This document shows, piece after piece, positions 34,904-43,863 of a stretch of DNA of 64,000 nucleotides. The DNA lies in assembly GCA_044227805.1 (NCBI GenBank), contig JBGAWA010000004.1, positions 1 to 64,000 of the forward strand. The letters are read 5' to 3'. Every line of letters starts with the position of its first letter. Positions within the stretch are counted from its first letter, which is position 1. The DNA comes from JACCZZ01 sp044227805. Lineage in GTDB: Bacteria; Bacteroidota; Bacteroidia; Chitinophagales; UBA10324. Both the position numbers and the translations under genes were made by a program. Below the pieces are notes generated by a model. That model made no database searches. It had not been told where the DNA came from and saw only the letters and a program-made list of their open reading frames with translations.

Positions 34904-35100
34904 GCGTTGAAAAAATAAATTTAGTATGGCTTGAATGGTTGACACTGTTCTTCAAGATGTATTGGTCTTCGTGATCCTCAATCTCAATGATTATTTAACC
35001 GTAAGATTTGGATTAACCGGTTTTCTTTCCACATGAAAAAAATCCGCCGGCCGAGCAGTTGACATTTTGCGAATGCCAACGCCGGTTGGTAGCAGTTCTG

Positions 35101-37527
35101 TTACCACGACAATGTTATTTTTTCATTCGAATTGCTGAGCAGCACCACCGGCAATTGCTTTTCCGGCTGATTGAATTCAGCTGTCAGCGATGCATCACGA
35201 CGGCTGATGGCAACAGCGTTTCCGTTTATCCGTACTTCTTTATCCATGCTATCAAATCCATGCAATACCAAAAGCACCTGTTTAAAGTGCGAGGAATAAT
35301 TTCCTTCCGGTTTGTTCAGCACAATCTGCTTTGCGTCGGGATCAATCGTAAATGTGCGCCTGTAGTAGCCACCGGATTGATCCGCATAACCGTCACCTGC
35401 ATCCTCATAGTAATTATATTGGTTGAAGACGGCACTTTGGTAAACATGCAAAATCAGTGTATCTGTTGGCTGCTGCGCAGTGGATTGAACGAGTGACTGC
35501 ACAGGGATGAAACTTCCCTCCTTCACAAATACAGGCAGTTTATCGAGCGGCGCACTGCTGATAAACTCGGTAGCACCGGCATATTTTGTTCCCGTGTACA
35601 AGTCGTACCAGTTCCCGGAAGGCAAATAAACCGGTGTAGCCCGAACGGTGCTTTTGCAGGGCGCTACCAGCAGGGCAGGGCCGCATAGAAATTCATTTTC
35701 AAAATCGTTATAATAGATCTTTTCATCAAGCGGATAGTCAATGGCCAGTGTTCGCTGAACAGGCATGCCACTCATGGATGCATCATAAAAAGCAGTATAT
35801 AGATAAGGCATCAGCCGGTAGCGCAGATTCACATATTTTCTCACAGTGGTTTCGATATCTTCCCCATAACTCCATGGCTCAGCATCACGCAATCCGAACA
35901 TCTTATGGCTGCGGTAGAATGGGCTGAAGGCGGCCACGGACATCCAGCGTGCAAACAATTCCGGTGTTGCTTCCGAGGTAAATCCGCTTACATCAGCGCC
36001 GGCAAATGCAATACCGCTGACACCCAGTGAGTTCACCATACGCACTGCCAGCAACATATGATCATCACTGCCCACATTGTCGCCGGTCCATATAGCAGAA
36101 TAACGCTGCAAGCCGGCAAAACCGGCACGTGTGAGCACAAATGGACGTTTGCCGTTTAAAAGACTTTTTGTTCCATCAAAAGTGGCGCGTGTCATTTCCA
36201 GTGCATAAATATTGTGCGCCATCTTATGTGTGATGGCATGGCCATCCCCTTCAAATTGTATATTGTCAGGCACTTTCTGGCCCCAGGTTGCAAATTCATT
36301 CATGTCGCACCAGAAACCATCAATGCCCTGTTCGATATTCTGCTGAAACAACTTTCCCCACCATATCCTGGCGGAAGGGCTTGTGTAATCCGTAAAAGCG
36401 CACCATCCTGGCCAAACCTGACCGTGATAAACTGTACCATCAGGATATTTCACGAAGTGATTATTTTTTAAGCCGTCTTCATAGGCTGCATAACCATTCT
36501 CCACTTTAATCCCGGGATCAATAATCACCACATTTTTGAAGCCCAGCTGATCCATCTTTGCAAGCATGCCTTTGGGATCGGGAAAACGATTGTTATCCCA
36601 TGTAAACACTTTGTACTGATCCATATAATGAATATCAAACCAGATCACGTCACAAGGGATCTTTTTATCCCGAAAAGTTTGCGCCAGCGTCAGCACCTCA
36701 CTCTGCGGAAAGTAACTCCATCGGCATTGCTGAAAGCCCAACGACCATTTGGGTGGCAGCGGCATTCTGCCGGTGAGCCAGGTATAGGATTCAATGATCT
36801 TTGGAATGTTGTGGTGATAGATCAGGAAATAATTCAGGTCGCCTTCTTCACAGGTAAAATAAGCATTGCGTTCCTGCGAGGCGCCAAAATTAAAATGTGT
36901 TTTAGAAGAGTTATCCAGGAAGATTCCATAATACAACGAGTCATGCATACCGATATAAAAAGGAATGGTGGAGTATAAAGGATCAGCATTGAGAATATAT
37001 CCGGGCACATCAGCATTCCAATGTACATAACCGTTTCCCCGTCTGTTCAGCCCGCCGGTTTTTTCACCGAGTCCGATGAATTTTTCATTGGGAAATAATT
37101 TTTTGTAGGCAGTGATCTCTTCTCCAATCCAGGAAGTACCAAACGCATTATCATCACTATTAATCAGTTGCCCTTTTTTATTATACAGCGCGATGCGGAC
37201 AGGCTGCCTGGTGATGGTCAGTACGATCGAATCGGTTGTCAATTTTATTTGCGTCTTCTCTTCACTTACCGAAAACTTTGCAGCGGCATCACGTTGAGCG
37301 CTGACGGCGTAAGAGAAATCGTTGAATGCACTGTTTTTCGTCACATCAATCTTAATGATACAGGCCGTATAGACTGTAACTTTCATGTTGCCGTAGTCAG
37401 TTTGCAGCGTAATGCCATTGCTCATCCGTTTCATCGATTTCAAATTGCCAATGCTGTGGCTGAGTGATTGAGCCGGCAATTGGAAAAATAGCGGTAGCAG
37501 CAGGAGAAGCAAGGTGATTTTTTTCAT
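35101..37527 (-). CDS. GH31 alpha-glucosidase
   Basis: An 808-residue exported glycoside hydrolase that releases glucose from the non-reducing end of alpha-glucans, probably in the periplasm. The ATG at 37527 gives a signal peptide (KKITLLLLLLPLFFQLPAQS); an extension to 37620 adds 31 residues without purpose. The N-terminal beta-sandwich is followed by the catalytic barrel with SLGFQQCRWSYFPQSEVL, PCDVIWFDIHYMD and the nucleophile in DGFWCDMNEFATWG, then WTGDNVGSDDHML and PFYRSHKMFGLRDAEPW. A DUF5110-like C-terminal domain carries YYEDAGDGYADQSGGYYRR. No T9SS domain is present, unlike the amylases. Divergent from susC. Confidence 0.93.
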   Translation of the reverse strand: MKKITLLLLLLPLFFQLPAQSLSHSIGNLKSMKRMSNGITLQTDYGNMKVTVYTACIIKIDVTKNSAFNDFSYAVSAQRDAAAKFSVSEEKTQIKLTTDSIVLTITRQPVRIALYNKKGQLINSDDNAFGTSWIGEEITAYKKLFPNEKFIGLGEKTGGLNRRGNGYVHWNADVPGYILNADPLYSTIPFYIGMHDSLYYGIFLDNSSKTHFNFGASQERNAYFTCEEGDLNYFLIYHHNIPKIIESYTWLTGRMPLPPKWSLGFQQCRWSYFPQSEVLTLAQTFRDKKIPCDVIWFDIHYMDQYKVFTWDNNRFPDPKGMLAKMDQLGFKNVVIIDPGIKVENGYAAYEDGLKNNHFVKYPDGTVYHGQVWPGWCAFTDYTSPSARIWWGKLFQQNIEQGIDGFWCDMNEFATWGQKVPDNIQFEGDGHAITHKMAHNIYALEMTRATFDGTKSLLNGKRPFVLTRAGFAGLQRYSAIWTGDNVGSDDHMLLAVRMVNSLGVSGIAFAGADVSGFTSEATPELFARWMSVAAFSPFYRSHKMFGLRDAEPWSYGEDIETTVRKYVNLRYRLMPYLYTAFYDASMSGMPVQRTLAIDYPLDEKIYYNDFENEFLCGPALLVAPCKSTVRATPVYLPSGNWYDLYTGTKYAGATEFISSAPLDKLPVFVKEGSFIPVQSLVQSTAQQPTDTLILHVYQSAVFNQYNYYEDAGDGYADQSGGYYRRTFTIDPDAKQIVLNKPEGNYSSHFKQVLLVLHGFDSMDKEVRINGNAVAISRRDASLTAEFNQPEKQLPVVLLSNSNEKITLSW

Positions 37528-37565
37528 AGACGATGAAGGACTTGAAGTGCAACGGTGCAATCTGG

Positions 37566-37573
37566 CAAACCTA
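37566..37573 (-). promoter_or_regulatory. Putative -7 element TAGGTTTG for the GH31 gene
   Basis: On the minus strand TAGGTTTG is an exact TAnnTTTG match about 40 bp before the ATG at 37527. A -33 element is not obvious. Confidence 0.35.
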
Positions 37574-37590
37574 CCTAATTGCAGATAATT

Positions 37591-37696
37591 TATCCCGGAT
37601 TTTTTCAATAAAAAACTCACCCCTTCAACTTGAAGCTGCAGAGGGTTTGCCTCTTGTATTCAAATAAAACAAAATAGTTTGCAAACCCTGATCAGT
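37591..37696 (+). repeat. Diverged copy of the dispersed palindromic repeat
   Basis: Contains the core TCCCGGATTTTTTCA / TAAAAAA and, about 45 bp on, the inner arms AGGGTTTGC (37642-37650) and GCAAACCCT (37681-37689), in the same order and spacing as the full copy at 57765. The outer arms are lost. Confidence 0.6.
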
Positions 37697-37944
37697 AATA
37701 GGGTTCCGTTAAGCACGTCAGTGTACGGATCTCCAAATTGTGTATGAATCATGCAACCTAAACTTTTTCAACCCTATCTTCTATATCAATCCTGTTATGC
37801 CGCTGCTGAATTTTATATTAGAAAAAATCCTTTAGCACACCGCTTCTGCCGCCTGTGGTTTGGGGATTTTTTTTGCAATCAGCCGCAAACACCCGTTTCA
37901 TTAAATGATTATTATTGTACCGTCAAAAAAAATCCAACCCGCTC

Positions 37945-40900
37945 ATGAAAAAAAAATTTACAAGCATTCCTCTGCTGATTGCCCTTTTGGTAAGTCTATG
38001 CCCGCTCGGCGTACTTGCACAAAATGGTTCTGTGAAAGGAAAGGTGATTGATGAGAAATCAGAGCCTGTTTCTTATGCTACCGTACAATTGAAGGGCACT
38101 GCCTATGGCGCCAACACCGATGATGACGGAACATATGAGATTTCCAATGTCCCGATCGGATCTTATACCCTCGAGATCAGTTATGTCGGATACGCCACCT
38201 TCACCCAGGCTGTGCAGGTAACCGCCGGCAGCACGGTATTGAATATTCAACTTAAAACAGATTACCTCTCGTTAAATGAGGTAGTGGTGGTCGGTTACGG
38301 TACCAAGCAGGTGAAAGACCTGACAGGCTCGGTAACTTCCGTTTCTTCCAAGGATTTTGACAAAGGCGCCGTCGCTTCACCTGAACAACTGATTACCGGT
38401 AAAGTAGCCGGTATCCAGATTACCTCAAGTGGTGGCGCACCAGGCGCAAGCAGTACTATTAAGGTAAGAGGCGGATCTTCCCTGAATGCCAGCAACGACC
38501 CGTTGATCGTGATTGACGGTGTGCCTGTTGACAACAACGGAGTGTCCGGTTCAGCGAATGCATTGAACCTGATTAACCCAAATGATATTGAAAATATCAC
38601 GGTATTGAAAGATGCTTCCGCAGCTGCCATTTATGGATCAAGAGCCGCCAACGGTGTGATAATCATTACCACCAAAAAGGGATCAGGCAATGCGAAACTC
38701 GGCGTGGAATATAATTCTACCACTTCCTTATCGGCCATCTCTGACTATGTAAATTCAGAAACGGCTGACGGATTACGTGCGCTTATTGATAGTTCCGGAA
38801 ACTCCAAACAAAAAGCATTGGTAGGAACCAGCACTACAGATTGGCAAAAGGAGATCTATCGCGCACCGGTGAGCATGGACAATAACCTGTCATTTTATGG
38901 CGGCATCAAGAATCTTCCTTATCGTTTTACCATCGGTTACCTGAACAGCCAGGGTATATTAAAGCGGTCTGAGCTGGAAAGAACCAGCCTCGGCCTTAAT
39001 ATGAGCCCATCATTTTTGGATGACTACCTGAAGGTTGAGTTAAATGCCAAGTTTGCTTACACCTACAACTTTTTCGCTAACCAGGACGCTATCGGTTCAG
39101 CCGTTCAGTTCGATCCCACCCAAAGCATCTATTCAGGTAACGATAACTACGGTGGTTATTTCGAATGGCTCGATGCAGCAGGTAAACCCAATACACTGGC
39201 GCCAAAGAATCCGCTCGGCTTGATCTATCAAAAAGATGACAAGAGCAATGTTTACCGTTTCCTAGGCAATGCTCGGTTTGAATATAAGATGCATTTCCTG
39301 CCAGAATTGAAAGCAGTGCTTAATCTCGGTACCGATATCTCCCGCAGTAACGGAACAGTATTTATTCCTTACGAAGCAGCTTCCAACTTTACCCGCAAAG
39401 GTGTCAACACCCAATACGATCAGAAAAAGGATAATAAGTTGCTTGAATTCTACCTCAACTATAACAAAGACCTTGATGGCATACACAGCAAAATAGATGT
39501 AACCGGAGGTTACTCTTACCAGGATTGGCTGCGGGCCAGCCCTATCACTCCTTTTGTTGATTCTGCGGGCAATGAATATGGCTACCCGGATGTGAATGCA
39601 TTAGGTGACACGATTGCTATTGGAGGCGTTCCGTTCAAAACCCAAAACACGCTGATCTCTTTCTATGGCAGGTTGAATTATACCTTCATGGATCGCTACC
39701 TACTGACAGCTACACTCCGTGATGACGGCTCGTCGCGCTTTGGTCCTGATAACCGCTGGGGATTGTTTCCATCCCTAGCTTTGGCCTGGCGCATCAGTGA
39801 TGAGTCGTTCCTGAAAACCGTGGAAGCCATCTCTAACCTGAAATTAAGGTTGGGTTATGGTGTTACCGGTCAGCAGGATCTGCCGCCTACCCTTTCAGAC
39901 TATCCTTATATCGCGAATTACCAGCCAGGTGAAAGTACCGCCCAGTATCAGTTTGGCAATGAGTTTTATACTGTGCTGCGGCCGGATGGATATGATGCCA
40001 ATATTAAATGGGAAGAAACAGCGACTTACAACATCGGCCTTGACTTTGGTTTTGCCAATGGAAGAATCAGCGGTACAATTGACTTCTATAAAAAGCTCAC
40101 CACTGACCTGTTAGCCATCATTCCTGTACCTGCCGGTACTAACTTCACTAATAACATTCTCACCAATGTAGGAAGCCTGGAAAATCAGGGCGTGGAAGTT
40201 ACCTTGAATCTGGTGCTGGTGGATAATGCCAACTTTACCTGGGAACTGGGAGGAAACGTAACCTATAACCACAATGAAATTACCAAACTTACCAAGGTCC
40301 AGGATCCTGATGATGTTGGAATTTTGGTTGGTAATATCTCCGGTGGCGTTGGAAATACTATACAGGTACATACCGTTGGCTACCCAACCAATTCCTTCTA
40401 TGTTTACCAGCAGCTTTACGATTCTGTGGAGACCGACAAGCCGCTGGAAGGTCAGTATGCAGATTTGAATGGCGATGGCAAGATCACACCTGATGACCGC
40501 TATCGTTATGAGAAGCCTGCACCGGATGTGTTTGCAGGATTGTATTCCAATTTCACCTGGAAAAACTGGTTTGCTGGTTTTGCTATGCGGGGCAGCTTTG
40601 GTAATTACATGTACAACAACGTGAGTTCACAATACGCGAATTTCCAGAATATTGACGGATCGAAGAATTACCTCAGCAATCTAACCACTGACTATTACAA
40701 TACGGAATTCGTTAAACCACAATATCTCTCTGATTACTATGTAACTGATGCATCCTTTATCCGCATGGACAACATCAATATCGGCTACAATTTCAGAGAT
40801 ATTATCAATGGCAAGACGTCACTTAAAGTCTCGGCAATCGTTCAGAATGTTTTTGTAATTTCGGATTATCCGGGTCTTGATCCTGAAATTTCGGGTGGTA

Positions 40901-40962
40901 TAGACAATAACATCTATCCGCGTCCCAGGATTTTCTCTATTAACTTAAGCCTTAACCTTTAA
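37945..40962 (+). CDS. SusC/RagA family TonB-linked outer membrane protein
   Basis: A 1005-residue TonB-dependent transporter for oligosaccharides. The ATG at 37945 gives a signal peptide (SIPLLIALLVSLCPLGVLAQ). A carboxypeptidase-regulatory-like domain (VKGKVIDEKSEPVSYATVQL, residues about 28-110) comes first, then a TonB box-like EVVVVGYGTKQVKDLTGSV. The plug follows with KVRGGSSLNASNDPLIVIDG and AAAIYGSRAANGVIIITTKK, and finally the 22-strand barrel ending RPRIFSINLSLNL. No extra N-terminal STN domain is present, so it is unlikely to signal to an anti-sigma factor. The SusD partner follows after 11 bp. Its substrate is probably galacto-oligosaccharide or alpha-glucan, judged only from neighbours. 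Confidence 0.96.
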   Translation: MKKKFTSIPLLIALLVSLCPLGVLAQNGSVKGKVIDEKSEPVSYATVQLKGTAYGANTDDDGTYEISNVPIGSYTLEISYVGYATFTQAVQVTAGSTVLNIQLKTDYLSLNEVVVVGYGTKQVKDLTGSVTSVSSKDFDKGAVASPEQLITGKVAGIQITSSGGAPGASSTIKVRGGSSLNASNDPLIVIDGVPVDNNGVSGSANALNLINPNDIENITVLKDASAAAIYGSRAANGVIIITTKKGSGNAKLGVEYNSTTSLSAISDYVNSETADGLRALIDSSGNSKQKALVGTSTTDWQKEIYRAPVSMDNNLSFYGGIKNLPYRFTIGYLNSQGILKRSELERTSLGLNMSPSFLDDYLKVELNAKFAYTYNFFANQDAIGSAVQFDPTQSIYSGNDNYGGYFEWLDAAGKPNTLAPKNPLGLIYQKDDKSNVYRFLGNARFEYKMHFLPELKAVLNLGTDISRSNGTVFIPYEAASNFTRKGVNTQYDQKKDNKLLEFYLNYNKDLDGIHSKIDVTGGYSYQDWLRASPITPFVDSAGNEYGYPDVNALGDTIAIGGVPFKTQNTLISFYGRLNYTFMDRYLLTATLRDDGSSRFGPDNRWGLFPSLALAWRISDESFLKTVEAISNLKLRLGYGVTGQQDLPPTLSDYPYIANYQPGESTAQYQFGNEFYTVLRPDGYDANIKWEETATYNIGLDFGFANGRISGTIDFYKKLTTDLLAIIPVPAGTNFTNNILTNVGSLENQGVEVTLNLVLVDNANFTWELGGNVTYNHNEITKLTKVQDPDDVGILVGNISGGVGNTIQVHTVGYPTNSFYVYQQLYDSVETDKPLEGQYADLNGDGKITPDDRYRYEKPAPDVFAGLYSNFTWKNWFAGFAMRGSFGNYMYNNVSSQYANFQNIDGSKNYLSNLTTDYYNTEFVKPQYLSDYYVTDASFIRMDNINIGYNFRDIINGKTSLKVSAIVQNVFVISDYPGLDPEISGGIDNNIYPRPRIFSINLSLNL

Positions 40963-40973
40963 AAACTGAAGTG

Positions 40974-42572
40974 ATGAAAACAACAATAGCTAAATCAACC
41001 GTCATTGTTTCCATAATAGTGCTTTCACTTACTTCATGTCTGAAAGACCTTGATCGCACACCATTTTATGGATTGAACACCGAGTCAGTGTATGCTGACC
41101 CCGACAATTATATTAACGTGCTGGCAAAACTGTATGCCGGTTTCAGTACCACAGGTAATAAAGGGCCCGATGGGAAACCTGATATCAGTGGTATTGACGA
41201 AGGCTTTTCCAATTACGTTCGTGTTTACTGGAACTTGCAGGAATTGCCCACCGATGAAGCAGTATGCGGCTGGAGCGATCCGGGCATCCCGGAATTACAT
41301 GAGATGTCATGGTCATCGGACAATGCATGGGTAAAAGGCATGTACTACCGTTTCTATTTCCAGATTCCGTTGTGCAATGAGTTCATCCGTGAATCATCAG
41401 ACGACAAATTAAGCGAGCATGGATTCTCAGCAGACGACGTCAATAAAATCAAGGCTTACCGCTATGAAGCACGGTTTCTAAGGGCGCTAACCTACTATCA
41501 TGCAATGGATATGTTTGGTAATGTTCCGTTTGTGACGGAAGACGATGCCTCAGGATCATTTTTCCCTGAACAGATCTCCCGCGGCGATCTGTTTCTTTAC
41601 ATTGAAAAGGAACTTAAGGAGATTGAAGACCTTATGCTTGATCCGGATCAGGCCGAATATGCAAGGGCCAGTAAAGCCGCTGCATGGACCTTACTTGCAA
41701 AAATGTATCTTAATGCGGAAGTATATACCGGAACACCAAGATACAATGACTGTATCACCTATTGCAATAAAGTAATTAATGCAGGTTATACGCTTCAACC
41801 AAAATATACCGAGTTGTTCCTGGCTGATAACAACCTGTCGAATGAAGTCATCTTCCCAATCACCAGTGATGGAAACTTTACGAAATCCTGGGGTGCTACA
41901 ACCTTTTTGGTACATGCACCGGTAGGTGGTAAAATGAAACCACTTGAGTTCGGAATTTCCGGAGGATGGGGAGGTTATCGCGCCACCTCTGCATTTGTAA
42001 ATCAGTTTCCCGATACATTGGATGGCCGCAACCTGTTCTTTACCGACGGACAGAACCTGAGTGTGAATGATACGGTGAATGGCGTAATTAAACTGTCTAC
42101 CACATTTACCGATGGTTATGCAGTAGCAAAATGGAGGAATGTAACTTCTGCCGGAGTGATTGGTTCCGATCCGAACGGCACTTTTGTAGATACTGATTAC
42201 CCGATGTTCCGCCTCGCCGATGTGTACCTGATGTATGCGGAAGCGGTAGTACGCGGCGGCGCCGGCGATCAGGCCACTGCGCTGAACCTCATCAATCAGC
42301 TGCGTGAGAGAGCATATGGTAACAGTGAGCACAATGTCACTTCCCTTGACCTTAATTTTATTTTTGCTGAACGTTCAAGAGAAATGTATTGGGAAGGCAC
42401 ACGCCGCACAGATCTTATCCGCTTCAAGAAATTCAGCGGTGGAGATTACCTGTGGCCATGGAAAGGAAATTCGGAATATGGTACTTCTGTACCGTCTTAC
42501 CTTGATCTGTACCCGATTCCGGCGGCTGATATCGTCGCCAATACGAATCTAAAACAGAATGATGGGTATTGA
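40974..42572 (+). CDS. SusD/RagB family outer-membrane glycan-binding lipoprotein
   Basis: A 532-residue surface lipoprotein that works as the lid and glycan receptor of the SusC transporter. The signal peptide is KSTVIVSIIVLSLTSC, with lipidation at the Cys. ATG 40974 is preferred over the GTG one codon before. SusD features include KAYRYEARFLRALTYYHAMD, GNVPFVTEDDASG, AAAWTLLAKMYLNAEVYTG (TPR-like helices) and the C-terminal part with YPMFRLADVYLMYAEAV, ERSREMYWEGTRRTDLIRF and LYPIPAADI. It directly follows susC and ends before a strong terminator, so susC and susD form a unit. Confidence 0.96.
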   Translation: MKTTIAKSTVIVSIIVLSLTSCLKDLDRTPFYGLNTESVYADPDNYINVLAKLYAGFSTTGNKGPDGKPDISGIDEGFSNYVRVYWNLQELPTDEAVCGWSDPGIPELHEMSWSSDNAWVKGMYYRFYFQIPLCNEFIRESSDDKLSEHGFSADDVNKIKAYRYEARFLRALTYYHAMDMFGNVPFVTEDDASGSFFPEQISRGDLFLYIEKELKEIEDLMLDPDQAEYARASKAAAWTLLAKMYLNAEVYTGTPRYNDCITYCNKVINAGYTLQPKYTELFLADNNLSNEVIFPITSDGNFTKSWGATTFLVHAPVGGKMKPLEFGISGGWGGYRATSAFVNQFPDTLDGRNLFFTDGQNLSVNDTVNGVIKLSTTFTDGYAVAKWRNVTSAGVIGSDPNGTFVDTDYPMFRLADVYLMYAEAVVRGGAGDQATALNLINQLRERAYGNSEHNVTSLDLNFIFAERSREMYWEGTRRTDLIRFKKFSGGDYLWPWKGNSEYGTSVPSYLDLYPIPAADIVANTNLKQNDGY

Positions 42573-42593
42573 GATTTTTAACATGTAACATGC

Positions 42594-42625
42594 AGAGCCG
42601 GCACTAACTGCCGGCTCTTTTTTTT
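42594..42625 (+). terminator. Rho-independent terminator after susD
   Basis: A ten-base-pair stem (AGAGCCGGCA / TGCCGGCTCT) with a 5-nt loop is followed by seven or more T, 21 bp after the stop codon. Confidence 0.9.
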
Positions 42626-42690
42626 ATAGCTTGCAGTAAATAGTTTACCCATATTCGTGTTTTGCAGATGACAACTATCAACGCGCCTTT

Positions 42691-42754
42691 AGCCCGGCTT
42701 TTTCAATGGAAAAATCCGCTTCGATGCGACGCAGCACTGCAAAATGCGGGTTTA
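42691..42754 (+). repeat. Partial copy of the dispersed palindromic repeat
   Basis: Reads AGCCCGGCTTTTTCAATGGA, AAAATCCGCTTCGATGCGAC, GCAGCACTGC and then AATGCGGGTTTA. It matches the 5' core and the outer 3' end of the full copies but lacks the inner arms. It lies in the 271-bp gap between susD and the GH53 gene. Confidence 0.6.
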
Positions 42755-42843
42755 CTATTGAACCTAATGAACTGTTTAATTGATTTGAACTTCCTGCACT
42801 TCAGGAGAGGCTGTAACTTTTCTTTCCCGAAAATAAAACGTCT

Positions 42844-43863
42844 ATGACATTTATTCCCTCATTGTTTCTTCCCGTTGCCTTCCTACTATCCATGCTGCTG
42901 CCTGCAGTAATCAGTCTGCAAACGCAACCGGACAAGACAGGCAACAAAACAGAAAAAATAATCGGTGCCGATATCTCCTTTCTGCCTCAGCTGGAAGCCG
43001 AAGGCATCAAATTCTCGGTGAATGGCAAGCAGGATGATGCTATCATGATCTTGAAGCATTATGGCTTCAACTATATCAGGTTACGTCTCTTTGTCAATCC
43101 GCAAGCTGACAGCGGCTACTCAAAAGAAGGATATTGCGGTCTGCCGCAGACAATTGCTATGGCGAAAAGAATCAAACAGGCGAAGATGAAATGGCTGCTT
43201 GATTTTCACTACAGCGATAACTGGGCCGACCCGCAAAAACAATTCAAACCGGAAAAATGGAAAGATCTATCCTTCCCACAACTCACACAAACCGTACAGG
43301 ACTATACCCACCATGTAATTTCCGAATTAGCCTCACAAGGTGTATTGCCTGATATGGTACAGGTGGGAAACGAAATCAATCATGGTATGCTATGGCCGGA
43401 TGGCAGCTACTCTCATCCCGACAACCTCGCAACCTTGATTAAGGCCGGGATTGCAGGCGTGAAGGAAGTTGCGCCCGACGTCAAAATCATGCTGCATATC
43501 GCGCTTGGTGGTCAGCAGGAAGAATCAACGCAATGGCTGGATGCCATGATGGCACGAGGAGTTACGTTTGATGTTATTGGTGAATCCTATTATCCGCAAT
43601 GGCACGGCACCATTGCAGACCTGCAGCAAAACCTGGCTTACCTCGCCACGCATTATGAACAGGAGGTGATAGTAGCTGAATACACACAACACAAAATGGA
43701 AGTGAATGATATTGCTTTCAATCTGCCGGATGGCAATATGAAAGGAACATTTATCTGGGAGCCACTGAATACCTGGGAATTTATTTTTGATAAGCAGGGA
43801 AATGCGGTAGATTCACTGATAAAGCTGTATCCGGTTATTGCCAAAAAATACAACGTGAAGTAA
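42844..43863 (+). CDS. Arabinogalactan endo-beta-1,4-galactanase (GH53)
   Basis: A 339-residue clan GH-A hydrolase that cuts beta-1,4-galactan, the side chain of pectic rhamnogalacturonan I. The signal-like N-terminus is FIPSLFLPVAFLLSMLLPAV. The barrel begins with IIGADISFLPQLEAEGIKF, and NYIRLRLFVNPQADSGY and KWLLDFHYSDNWADPQKQ follow. The acid/base Glu is in MVQVGNEINHGMLWP and the nucleophile Glu in VIVAEYTQHK. The first catalytic position and the HYSDNWADP loop are diagnostic of GH53. The stop codon abuts the ATG of the GH2 gene (TAAATG), so both are probably co-translated. Confidence 0.94.
   Translation: MTFIPSLFLPVAFLLSMLLPAVISLQTQPDKTGNKTEKIIGADISFLPQLEAEGIKFSVNGKQDDAIMILKHYGFNYIRLRLFVNPQADSGYSKEGYCGLPQTIAMAKRIKQAKMKWLLDFHYSDNWADPQKQFKPEKWKDLSFPQLTQTVQDYTHHVISELASQGVLPDMVQVGNEINHGMLWPDGSYSHPDNLATLIKAGIAGVKEVAPDVKIMLHIALGGQQEESTQWLDAMMARGVTFDVIGESYYPQWHGTIADLQQNLAYLATHYEQEVIVAEYTQHKMEVNDIAFNLPDGNMKGTFIWEPLNTWEFIFDKQGNAVDSLIKLYPVIAKKYNVK

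Larger units (their letters stand above)
37528..37944. other. Intergenic region between GH31 gene and susC, with a repeat copy
   Basis: 417 bp. It holds a TAGGTTTG box on the minus strand (37566-37573) upstream of the GH31 gene and a diverged repeat copy (37591-37696). Near 37910 a TATTATTG box, one mismatch from TAnnTTTG, might serve susC. No gene is recognised. Confidence 0.4.

Noticed and set aside
41691..42332. 213-codon open frame on the minus strand
   Set aside because: Antisense to susD, which has strong family motifs throughout.
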